Part shown: positions 1-5,985 of the stretch, piece by piece
How positions within the stretch are numbered: position 1 is the stretch's first letter
How the letters are laid out: each line of letters starts with the position of its first letter
Source of the DNA: CAILLO01 sp964579735
GTDB taxonomy: Bacteria > Bacillota > Clostridia > Saccharofermentanales > UBA5734
NCBI GenBank assembly: GCA_964579735.1
Contig: CAZOHH010000059.1
Coordinates: 1-14,461, forward strand
Reading direction: 5' to 3'
DNA: 14,461 nucleotides
Program-made: the position numbers and the translations under genes
The notes under the pieces: model-generated
The model's database searches: none
What the model saw: the letters and a program-made list of their open reading frames with translations, nothing else
What the model was told of the DNA's origin: nothing

Positions 1-576
1 GAGGATGTTCTCCACGTCCTCGCCCACGTAGCCGGCTTCCGTCAGCGCGGTCGCATCGGTCACGGCGAAGGGGACGTCGAGGAGGCGCGCCAGGGTCTGC
101 GCGAGAAGCGTCTTGCCGCATCCCGTGGGCCCCAGCATGAGGATATTGCTCTTGGACAGCTCCACGTCGTCGTGGCGGCCGCCCGTCGCGCCCTTCCGGA
201 ACACGCGCTTGTAGTGGTTGTATACGGCCACGGACAGGATCTTCTTGGCCTTTTCCTGCCCGATCACGTAGCTGTCCAGGGTCGCCTTGATCTGCTGGGG
301 AGAAGGGAGTTCAGCCGGCACGGGGGACGCCTTCTTCCGGCGTGGCGCCGCATCCGGTTCCTGGTTCAGGATCTCGTCGCAGAGTTCGATGCACTCGTTG
401 CAGATGAAGACGCCAGGCCCTGCGATCAGGCGCTCGACCTGGGACTCCCCCTTGCCGCAGAAGGAACAGCGGATCTCGTCGACGTTACCGGGCCCCTTCG
501 GGGTCATCCCATTGGAGCCTCGCCCGCCGCCGTTCTGTCCCTTGCCGGAGCCGCCCTTCGAATTCGATGATGCCAT
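1..576 (-). CDS. clpX: ATP-dependent Clp protease ATP-binding subunit ClpX (N-terminal part, cut by window edge)
   Basis: AAA+ unfoldase that recognises tagged proteins, unfolds them and threads them into ClpP in the cytoplasm. The first 192 codons are present and the frame stays open to base 1. Visible: the N-terminal zinc-binding domain with Cys37, Cys40, Cys59 and Cys62 (CSFCGK and CNEC motifs), then the start of the AAA+ module with Walker A GPTGCGKT at 149-156 and the ClpX signature DATALTEAGYVGEDVENIL at 174-192. The ATG at 576 has an AGAGGAA ribosome site 3-5 bases upstream that overlaps the end of clpP; the gap to clpP is 8 bases, so the two are almost certainly co-transcribed. Odd: a Gly/Ser/Asn-rich stretch of about 30 residues precedes the zinc domain, longer than in E. 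coli or B. subtilis ClpX. An internal ATG at 507 (Met24) would remove most of it but has a weaker ribosome site. Confidence 0.97.
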   Translation of the reverse strand, partial: MASSNSKGGSGKGQNGGGRGSNGMTPKGPGNVDEIRCSFCGKGESQVERLIAGPGVFICNECIELCDEILNQEPDAAPRRKKASPVPAELPSPQQIKATLDSYVIGQEKAKKILSVAVYNHYKRVFRKGATGGRHDDVELSKSNILMLGPTGCGKTLLAQTLARLLDVPFAVTDATALTEAGYVGEDVENIL

Positions 577-584
577 GGGTTCCT

Positions 585-1169
585 CTACTTCCTCTTCTCC
601 ATGATGTGGTCGATGAGGCCATAGGTCATGGCTTCTTCGGCGGTCATCCAGAAATCGCGTTCGGTGTCGACGTCGATTTTCTCTATCGGCTGGCCGGTGC
701 GCTCGGAAAGGATCTTGTTGAGGCGCTTGCGCGTCTTGCCGATCTGGTCGGCTGCGATGCGGATGTCGGTGGCTTGTCCCTGGGCACCACCACTGGGTTG
801 GTGGATCATCACCTCGGCGTTCGGCAGCGCGAAACGCTTGCCGGGTGCGCCGGCGGCGAGAAGGAAGGCACCCATGCTGGCGGCCATTCCGATGCAGATG
901 GTCTGGACGTCGGGCTTGATGTACTGCATGGTGTCGTAGATCATGAAGCCGGCCGTGATCAGCCCGCCAGGACTATTGATGTAGAACTGGATATCCTTGT
1001 CGGGGTCCTCGGCTTCGAGGAACAGCAGCTGTGCAGTGACCAGGCTCGCGGTGACCTCGTTGACCTCGTCGCTCAGCATGATGATGCGTTCCTTGAGAAG
1101 GCGGGAGAAGATGTCGTAGGACCGCTCTCCGCGGTTGGTCTGTTCGATGACCATAGGTACGAGGCTCAT
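585..1169 (-). CDS. clpP: ATP-dependent Clp protease proteolytic subunit ClpP
   Basis: Serine protease that forms the double-heptameric degradation chamber docked by ClpX or other Clp ATPases; cytoplasmic. The 194-residue product has the usual length. The catalytic triad is recognisable: Ser98 in GMAASMGA, His123 in MIHQPSGG and Asp172 in DTERDFWM, at the same spacing as the B. subtilis and E. coli enzymes. The N-terminal SLVPMVIEQT segment, which lines the axial pore, and the INSPGG loop (64-69) are also present. The start is the ATG at 1169, with AAGGAGAG about 8 bases upstream. It lies between tig and clpX in the widespread tig-clpP-clpX order. The 114-base gap from tig shows no clear terminator, so read-through from the tig promoter is likely; a separate clpP promoter is not evident. 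Confidence 0.98.
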   Translation of the reverse strand: MSLVPMVIEQTNRGERSYDIFSRLLKERIIMLSDEVNEVTASLVTAQLLFLEAEDPDKDIQFYINSPGGLITAGFMIYDTMQYIKPDVQTICIGMAASMGAFLLAAGAPGKRFALPNAEVMIHQPSGGAQGQATDIRIAADQIGKTRKRLNKILSERTGQPIEKIDVDTERDFWMTAEEAMTYGLIDHIMEKRK

Positions 1170-1283
1170 GGGGTGGACTCTCCTTCCAGAAGCCGACGGG
1201 CGCCTCGAGAGCGCCCATCGCGGTGTCGATGCCTAGATTCTATTGACTTTCCTTGCTCTTCGCCGAAACCTATGTGACGGTCT

Positions 1284-2654
1284 TCACTCGGACTTCTTCG
1301 GCGCCTTCGCGGGCTTCTCCGCCTTGGGAGCCTTCTCGGCCTTCGCGGGCTTCTCCGCCTTGGGAGCCTTCACGGGCTTGGCGGCGGATACGAGCAGGGC
1401 GATCGCTTTCCTGGAGACGACGTTCTCGCGCAGGAAGCCGTCCTCGCCGGGATTGATGCGGCCCTTCAGTTCGTCGGGCTGCATGCCGTACATGGACGCC
1501 ATGCGTGCGATCTCCTCTTCGACTTCCTCGTCGGTGGACGATATCTTCTCGGTCTTTCCGACCGCTTCGACCACGAGCTGGGTCTTCACGCGGACGGATG
1601 CCATGTCGTCGAAGCCCTTGCGGAAGTCTTCCATCGTCTGGCCGACATATTTGAGGTACTGCTCGATTTCGAGACCCTGGTACCGGATTCGCTGGGCGTA
1701 GTCGTCGACCATGTGGTCGACTTCCTTGTCGACCATCACCCGGGGAATCTCGACGGACGAAGCCGCGACGACTTCCTTCAGGACGTTCTCTTCGTAGGCG
1801 TGCTCGGCCTTCTGCACGGCGGCTTCGACGAGCTTCGCGCGGAGACTGTCGCGATACGCGGCGAGAGTGTCGAACTCGCTGACGTCCTTGGCGAACTCGT
1901 CGTCGAGGACGGGGAGCTCACGGAACTTCACGGCGTGGATCTTCACCGCGAAGACGGCCTTCTTGCCCTGGAGGGCTTCACTCTGATAGTCCTCGGGGAA
2001 CGTGACGTCGATCTCGAAGGATTCGCCGGAGGAGTGTCCGACGAGCTGGACCTCGAAGCCGGGAATGAAGCTGTTCGAACCGATCTTCAGGTCATGTCCA
2101 TCGGCCTTTCCGCCATCGAACGGGACGCCGTCGACGGAGCCTTCGTAGTCGATCGTGACGGTGTCGCCATCGGCGACGGGGCGGTCCTCGACAGGCACCA
2201 TGCGGGCATTGCGTTCACGGACACGTTCGAGGTCGCGGGCGACGTCCTCCTCGGCCACTGGGAATTCGGGCTTCTCCGCGGTCACGCCGAGGTACTTGCC
2301 GAGCTGGACTTCGGGCTTGACCGTGATCGTGGCGGTGAATTTCAGACCCTTGTGGCTGCCGATCTCGAGGATATCGATCTCGGGCTTCGCGACGGGCTCC
2401 AGCGCGTGCTCGACGACGACCTGGGGGTATGCCACGTTGATGCAGGCATCTACGGCGTCGTCATAGAGGACTCCCTCGCCGTAGTACTTGAGTACGACGG
2501 TCATCGGAGCCTTGCCTGGACGGAAGCCCGGGATGTTGAAACGACGGGCGTTCTTGGTGAAGGAACGCTGCATCGCCTTGGCGAAGGTGTCCTTGTCCAC
2601 GTCGATCGTCAGGACGACGATGCTGTTCTCTTTTCTCTCGATTTCGACTGCCAT
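1284..2654 (-). CDS. tig: Trigger factor, ribosome-associated chaperone and peptidyl-prolyl isomerase
   Basis: Binds near the ribosomal exit tunnel and shields nascent chains; also has FKBP-type prolyl isomerase activity. Three parts are seen in the 456 residues: the N-terminal ribosome-binding domain with signature GFRPGKAP at 43-50; the FKBP domain at about 160-243 (GDTVTIDYEG, then FIPGFEVQLVG); and the helical C-terminal chaperone domain at about 245-425, including LDDEFAKDVSEFDTL at 250-264. Residues about 426-456 form a tail made almost only of Lys, Ala, Pro and Glu, encoded by an internal 36-base DNA duplication; such a tail is not needed for the core fold. The start ATG at 2654 follows a good GGAGGATC site. 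First gene of tig-clpP-clpX; a candidate promoter lies about 65 bases upstream. The FKBP and helical domain sequence reads most like Clostridia homologues, from memory rather than a search. Confidence 0.97.
   Translation of the reverse strand: MAVEIERKENSIVVLTIDVDKDTFAKAMQRSFTKNARRFNIPGFRPGKAPMTVVLKYYGEGVLYDDAVDACINVAYPQVVVEHALEPVAKPEIDILEIGSHKGLKFTATITVKPEVQLGKYLGVTAEKPEFPVAEEDVARDLERVRERNARMVPVEDRPVADGDTVTIDYEGSVDGVPFDGGKADGHDLKIGSNSFIPGFEVQLVGHSSGESFEIDVTFPEDYQSEALQGKKAVFAVKIHAVKFRELPVLDDEFAKDVSEFDTLAAYRDSLRAKLVEAAVQKAEHAYEENVLKEVVAASSVEIPRVMVDKEVDHMVDDYAQRIRYQGLEIEQYLKYVGQTMEDFRKGFDDMASVRVKTQLVVEAVGKTEKISSTDEEVEEEIARMASMYGMQPDELKGRINPGEDGFLRENVVSRKAIALLVSAAKPVKAPKAEKPAKAEKAPKAEKPAKAPKKSE
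1304..1371. repeat. Tandem 36-base repeat in the 3' end of tig
   Basis: Two copies with a period of 36 bases, starting at 1304 and 1340; 32 consecutive bases (1304-1335 and 1340-1371) are identical. Each copy encodes 12 residues of the Lys/Ala/Pro/Glu tail, so one more or one fewer copy keeps the reading frame. It looks like a recent in-frame duplication by slippage or unequal recombination. Confidence 0.9.
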
Positions 2655-2699
2655 GTTAATGATCCTCCTGCCGCGCCGAATTCACCGGCCGCGTTGATT

Positions 2700-2749
2700 C
2701 GTTTTCGAAAACGCGTGTCGATTGTACCATAGGCGAGCGGCAAGCGGAA
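2700..2749 (-). promoter_or_regulatory. Candidate tig-clpP-clpX promoter (extended -10) with a 14-bp palindrome at the start site
   Basis: Read on the minus strand there is TGG followed by TACAAT (2729-2721), a good extended -10 element. A weak -35, TTCCGC (2749-2744), lies at the ideal 17-base spacing. The expected start of transcription is near 2714, and the perfect palindrome CGTTTTCGAAAACG occupies 2700-2713, immediately downstream. A repressor bound there would block initiation; the palindrome could also fold at the mRNA 5' end. I see neither a CtsR-type heptad direct repeat nor a CIRCE element. No terminator is visible between the preceding flavoprotein gene and this promoter, so some read-through into tig is possible. 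Sequence pattern only; not tested. Confidence 0.5.
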
Positions 2750-2761
2750 CAGGTCGATCGA

Positions 2762-3709
2762 TCAAGCCAGCGCGGCCTCACGGAGCAGATTCCGGAAGAT
2801 GTCGGGCACGGAGAGGATCTCGTGGATCCTGTCCACGCACTCGCCGCAGAAGATCAGGGCCCGCTCGGAGTTTCCATTCCGGTTCGCGTTCACGAGCGCG
2901 TCCATGATGCAGAAGCTGTGGCTGCATCGTTTCAGGCAGTTCTGGCAGGGGGAGTCGTCGCGGTGCTCCCCGCTCTCGATTCGAGTGAAGAATCGGTTGC
3001 GCAGGCCCTGGCCGGGCAGGCCGACGGGGCTGTGCACGAGGACCACGTCTTCAGGGCGGGCTTCGACGTACATGCGCTTGAATTCCTCGGAGGCGTTCGA
3101 CTCGAAGCTCGCGGCGAACCGCGTGCCCATCTGCACTCCATCGGCGCCGAGCCGCATCGTCCTGGCGATGTCGTACCCATCGATCACGCCGCCTGCGCCG
3201 ATGACCGGGATGCCCACAGCGGCACGCACTTCCGGCAGGATATCGCGCATGGGTCGGTCGGTGCCGAGGTGCCCCCCCGCTTCCTTGCCTTCGACGACGA
3301 CGGCGGCCGCGCCCATCTTCTGGGCCAGGACGGCCAGTTTGGCCGAGGAGACGACGGGCACGATCGGGGTTCCGCTCTCGCGACCCCAGCCGAACATGTC
3401 GCGCGAGAACCCGGCGCCGGAGACGACCAGGTCGATCTTCTCGGTAATCGCCATCTTCACGAGGTCGGCGAACTTGTTGACGGCGAACAGCACGTTCACG
3501 CCGACGATGCCGTCCGTGAGGCTGCGGGTCTTCCTGATCTCGTCGCGGAGTTCCTCCGGCTCCATGCCGGTGCCCGCGAGGATGCCGATGCCGCCTTCGT
3601 TGGCGACGGCTGCGGCGAGCGGGGCCGTGGAGATCCGCACGGCCATGCCTCCCTGGAGGATGGGCAGGCGCGCGACGAGGTTTGCGATCCGGAGTTCGGG
3701 CAGTTTCAT
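2762..3709 (-). CDS. Nitronate monooxygenase / FabK-like FMN-dependent oxidoreductase with C-terminal cysteine cluster
   Basis: TIM-barrel flavoprotein of the nitronate monooxygenase (2-nitropropane dioxygenase)/FabK family. Seen, numbered from the upstream Met at 3715: the FMN-loop motif ILQGGMAV at 19-26, EGKEAGGHLG at 142-151 with His149 at the position of the catalytic His of nitronate monooxygenases, and phosphate-binding segments IGAGG at 172-176 and GVQMGTRF at 193-200. After the barrel come six cysteines (257, 260, 264, 269, 290, 293; C-x2-C-x3-C-x4-C then C-x2-C). From memory, related Clostridia proteins carry a similar tail; whether it binds metal is unknown. The AAGGAG site is 3 bases from the ATG at 3715 but 9 from the ATG at 3709, so I prefer 3709. 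It stands between cysK and tig with its own gaps and no fatty-acid genes nearby, so FabK (enoyl-ACP reductase) is the less likely role. Physiological substrate unknown. Confidence 0.85.
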   Translation of the reverse strand: MKLPELRIANLVARLPILQGGMAVRISTAPLAAAVANEGGIGILAGTGMEPEELRDEIRKTRSLTDGIVGVNVLFAVNKFADLVKMAITEKIDLVVSGAGFSRDMFGWGRESGTPIVPVVSSAKLAVLAQKMGAAAVVVEGKEAGGHLGTDRPMRDILPEVRAAVGIPVIGAGGVIDGYDIARTMRLGADGVQMGTRFAASFESNASEEFKRMYVEARPEDVVLVHSPVGLPGQGLRNRFFTRIESGEHRDDSPCQNCLKRCSHSFCIMDALVNANRNGNSERALIFCGECVDRIHEILSVPDIFRNLLREAALA

Positions 3710-3799
3710 GGGCATGTTCTCCTTCTGACATCGGAGCGAGTGGATTGTCGCTTCACCGTATCACATCGCCAGATATTTTGATAGTCGAAATATTGGATT

Positions 3800-3842
3800 C
3801 AATAAAGAACGGGTCCTCCAGCCTGCGCCGAACGACCCGTTC
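3800..3842 (-). terminator. Intrinsic terminator after cysK
   Basis: Nine perfectly paired bases, GAACGGGTC (3807-3815) with GACCCGTTC (3834-3842), enclose an 18-base loop. On the minus strand the stem is followed directly by TTTATT. It starts about 40 bases after the cysK stop. The loop is rather long and the T-tract short, so efficiency may be moderate. Confidence 0.75.
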
Positions 3843-3882
3843 AAGAAGCCGAAGCATGCTTTCCCTTCTACCCTTTCGACCC

Positions 3883-4818
3883 TCAGGATTCCTGATAGAG
3901 CGCGGTGGAGAGGTACCGCTCACCGGTGTCCGGGAGAAGGACGACGACCGTCTTTCCCTTGAACTCCGGTCGGGAGGCGACGACCGCAGCCGCATGGGCG
4001 GCGGCGCCGGAGGAGATGCCGACCAGGAGTCCTTCGGTTCGGGCGAGCAGGCGGGAAGCGGCGAAAGCCTCCTCGTTCTTCACGCGGAACACCTCGTCGA
4101 TCGCTTCGCGATGGAGGACCTTCGGCACGAAGCCCGGGCCGATGCCCTGGATCTTGTGAGGGCCAGGGTTCCCTCCCGATAGCACCGGCGAGTCATCGGG
4201 CTCCACGGCGACGATCCAGACCTTCGGGTTCCGCTTCTTCAGGACTTCGCCGACGCCGGTGATCGTACCTCCGGTGCCTGCGCCTGCGACGAATACATCG
4301 ACCTGTCCATCGGTGTCGCGCCAGATCTCCTCCGCGGTGGTCGTGCGGTGGATCTCCGGGTTCGCCGGGTTGTCGAACTGCCAGGGCACGAAGGAGCCCG
4401 GCGTCTTCGCGGCGATCTCATCCGCGGTGCGGATCGCACCCTTCATCCCTTCCGGACCCGGCGTGAGGACGATTTCAGCACCGAGGGCCTTGGCCAGCAT
4501 TCGACGCTCCACGCTCATGGTCTCCGGCATCGTGAGAATCAGCTTGTATCCTTTTGCCGCCGCGACGAATGCGAGCGCGATGCCGGTGTTGCCGGAAGTG
4601 GCCTCGATGATGGTGGCGCCCTTCTTCAGGACGCCGCGGTCCTCCGCGTCCTTGACCATCGCGAATCCGATGCGGTCCTTCACGCTTCCAGCCGGATTGA
4701 AGTACTCCAGCTTGGCCAGGACACGCGCCCCCAGCCCCTTCTCTTCCGCGAATCGCCTGATTTCAAGAAGCGGAGTGTTGCCGATCAGTTCCGTCAGGTT
4801 TCCGTATATCTTCGCCAT
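3883..4818 (-). CDS. cysK: Cysteine synthase A (O-acetylserine sulfhydrylase)
   Basis: Pyridoxal-phosphate enzyme that makes cysteine from O-acetylserine and sulfide in the cytoplasm. The 311-residue length is normal. The PLP lysine is Lys47 in GSVKDR; the substrate loop is TSGNTG at 74-79; the phosphate-binding glycine loop is GAGTGGT at 178-184; SSGAA near 267-271 supplies the serine that contacts the pyridine nitrogen. WQFDNPANP (145-153) and HKIQGIGPGFVP (219-230) are typical of CysK rather than cystathionine beta-synthase. The start ATG at 4818 has AAGGAG 7 bases upstream. It appears monocistronic: a terminator of the previous operon lies at 4873-4901 and its own at 3800-3842. No cysE partner is in the window. 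The AT-rich upstream region with inverted repeats suggests its own transcriptional control. Confidence 0.97.
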   Translation of the reverse strand: MAKIYGNLTELIGNTPLLEIRRFAEEKGLGARVLAKLEYFNPAGSVKDRIGFAMVKDAEDRGVLKKGATIIEATSGNTGIALAFVAAAKGYKLILTMPETMSVERRMLAKALGAEIVLTPGPEGMKGAIRTADEIAAKTPGSFVPWQFDNPANPEIHRTTTAEEIWRDTDGQVDVFVAGAGTGGTITGVGEVLKKRNPKVWIVAVEPDDSPVLSGGNPGPHKIQGIGPGFVPKVLHREAIDEVFRVKNEEAFAASRLLARTEGLLVGISSGAAAHAAAVVASRPEFKGKTVVVLLPDTGERYLSTALYQES

Positions 4819-4835
4819 GGTGGGTCTCCTTATTT

Positions 4836-4875
4836 CCTATATATCTTATAGGATTACTATGTAATGATTCTACAA
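4836..4875 (-). promoter_or_regulatory. cysK control region: candidate promoter overlapping two abutting inverted repeats
   Basis: In an otherwise GC-rich window this segment is strongly AT-rich. Two inverted repeats touch each other: CCTATA-N5-TATAGG at 4836-4852 and ATTAC-TAT-GTAAT at 4853-4865. A minus-strand -10, TATAAG (4850-4845), lies inside the first repeat; TTGTAG (4875-4870) could be a -35 at a long 19-base spacing. A regulator bound to either repeat would occlude RNA polymerase, which fits repression when cysteine is plentiful. In Firmicutes cysK is often controlled by CymR, an Rrf2-family repressor, but I cannot confirm its motif here. Confidence 0.5.
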
Positions 4876-4901
4876 AGAAAAAGGAGGCCTGTCAAGCCTC
4901 C
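4873..4901 (-). terminator. Intrinsic terminator ending the sugar/UroD operon
   Basis: On the minus strand GGAGGC (4901-4896), a 7-base loop and GCCTCC (4888-4883) form a six-pair GC-rich stem followed directly by TTTTTCTTTG. It starts about 30 bases after the stop of the UroD-family gene at 4933 and separates that operon from cysK. Confidence 0.85.
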
Positions 4902-4932
4902 CTAGTCCCGAAGGAGCGTCCAGACCGGTCTG

Positions 4933-5985
4933 CTACTTCGTTCTGGCGGTGTCCAGCATGGCTCGGATGTTCGCCGCCGGCGTCGAGAAGGAAATCGGAC
5001 AACCATTGGCCATCACGAAGCCCCCCCGGTTGCAGGTCTCCAGTTGCCGTCGGGTTTCACGAACGACGTCATCCCTTGTCCCCATCTGCAGGATGTAGAC
5101 GCTGTCGAGGTTGCCGAAAAGACAGACCTCGCCTTCCAGCCCTCGGTAGATCTCGCCGATGTCCAGCCGGATTCCCTTTTTCCCTTCCTCCACCATCAAG
5201 GCCTTGACTCCTAGCTCTTTCAGGTCCTCGAGCAGCGGAAAGACATCGCCGAGAAAATACGTGACGGGGATCAGGCCCATCGCACCGACGGCTTTGTAGA
5301 AATCGCGCTGGGCTCCGAATATCACTTCCCGGTATTTCCGAGGAGAGATCAGATCCGCTGCGCAGTAGGTCTCGGAGCCGATGTAGCCGTCACCGCCCAT
5401 CTCCTTCAAAGCCGCCATGCGCGGAAGAGTGGCGGCGTAGCACTTCCGCAGCAGGTATTCCATCCTGTCGGGTTTCTCCATCATGGCGACGAGTCCGTTC
5501 TCGAATCCGATGCACCCGTGCGGGTCCAGCACCCAGCTGACCGGATTCCCCTCGTTGAGCATCATCAAGGTCTCGCTTCCGTACTTGTGCGACAGAATGC
5601 GGATATGATCGAACGCCCCGCTCCGAAGGACTGTCTCCCTGTCCGGATAAAAGGCATCGACGTATTCGTCGATGACGGAAAGGGATTCCAGATCGTGCAC
5701 CGCTTGAAGGATCCTGCGCTTCTCCAAGGCGACGGGGCCGCTGTCCGTTGCCCGAGCGGGACCCGTCGTCAGATGGAACATATCCGGACGGAAGGATTCA
5801 TAGAAGTGTGCGTCGACTTCTGCGAGTTCCGCGCCGCCCATTCCCCAGGCCATCGACTCCTGATCGTAGTCCGATAGAAGACCGGCGTGTTCGAACTTGT
5901 AAAGTCCCCACCAGTGGGGCGTGGCGGGAACGAACCCCGTGTCTTCCCCGTCCAGCGTGCGAAGCAGGTTCTCCTTGCGGTTCAT
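4933..5985 (-). CDS. Uroporphyrinogen decarboxylase-fold (UroD/MtaA-like) protein of unknown reaction
   Basis: A 350-residue protein of the UroD fold, which includes haem-pathway HemE and corrinoid methyltransferases (MtaA, MtbA, CmuA). Family cues: N-terminal KENLLRTLDGE (4-14); DLISPRKYREVIFGAQ (211-226); the barrel segment PVTYFLGDVFPLLEDLKELGVKAL, split here as PVTYFLGD (240-247) and onward to 263; LFGNLD (289-294); and the C-terminal NGCPISFSTPAANI (327-340). MtaA-type enzymes bind zinc through His-x-Cys in the barrel segment plus a later Cys. Here Tyr243-Phe-Leu245 replaces His-x-Cys and only Cys329 remains, so zinc-dependent methyl transfer is doubtful. It is not HemE by context: no other haem genes, and its ATG overlaps the stop of the GH36 gene (ATGA), implying coupled translation and a role in sugar metabolism. 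The terminator at 4873-4901 follows. Base composition looks lower in GC than the GH36 gene. Substrate unknown. Confidence 0.85.
   Translation of the reverse strand: MNRKENLLRTLDGEDTGFVPATPHWWGLYKFEHAGLLSDYDQESMAWGMGGAELAEVDAHFYESFRPDMFHLTTGPARATDSGPVALEKRRILQAVHDLESLSVIDEYVDAFYPDRETVLRSGAFDHIRILSHKYGSETLMMLNEGNPVSWVLDPHGCIGFENGLVAMMEKPDRMEYLLRKCYAATLPRMAALKEMGGDGYIGSETYCAADLISPRKYREVIFGAQRDFYKAVGAMGLIPVTYFLGDVFPLLEDLKELGVKALMVEEGKKGIRLDIGEIYRGLEGEVCLFGNLDSVYILQMGTRDDVVRETRRQLETCNRGGFVMANGCPISFSTPAANIRAMLDTARTK

Noticed and set aside
1198..1216. Hairpin GGGCGC-N7-GCGCCC upstream of clpP as a terminator
   Set aside because: No T-tract follows on the minus strand and it lies in the clpP leader; at most a leader structure.
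1713..2732. Plus-strand frame of 339 codons opposite trigger factor, and similar ones opposite the cysK, flavoprotein and permease genes
   Set aside because: All are shadows of well-supported minus-strand genes and show no family motif or credible ribosome site.
2655..2761. CtsR or CIRCE heat-shock operator ahead of tig
   Set aside because: Neither the CtsR heptad direct repeat nor the CIRCE inverted repeat is present; only the unrelated 14-bp palindrome is seen.
4933..5985. Assignment as HemE (haem biosynthesis)
   Set aside because: No haem genes nearby, coupling to a glycosidase gene, and a C-terminal Gly-Cys-Pro motif typical of the methyltransferase side of the fold.
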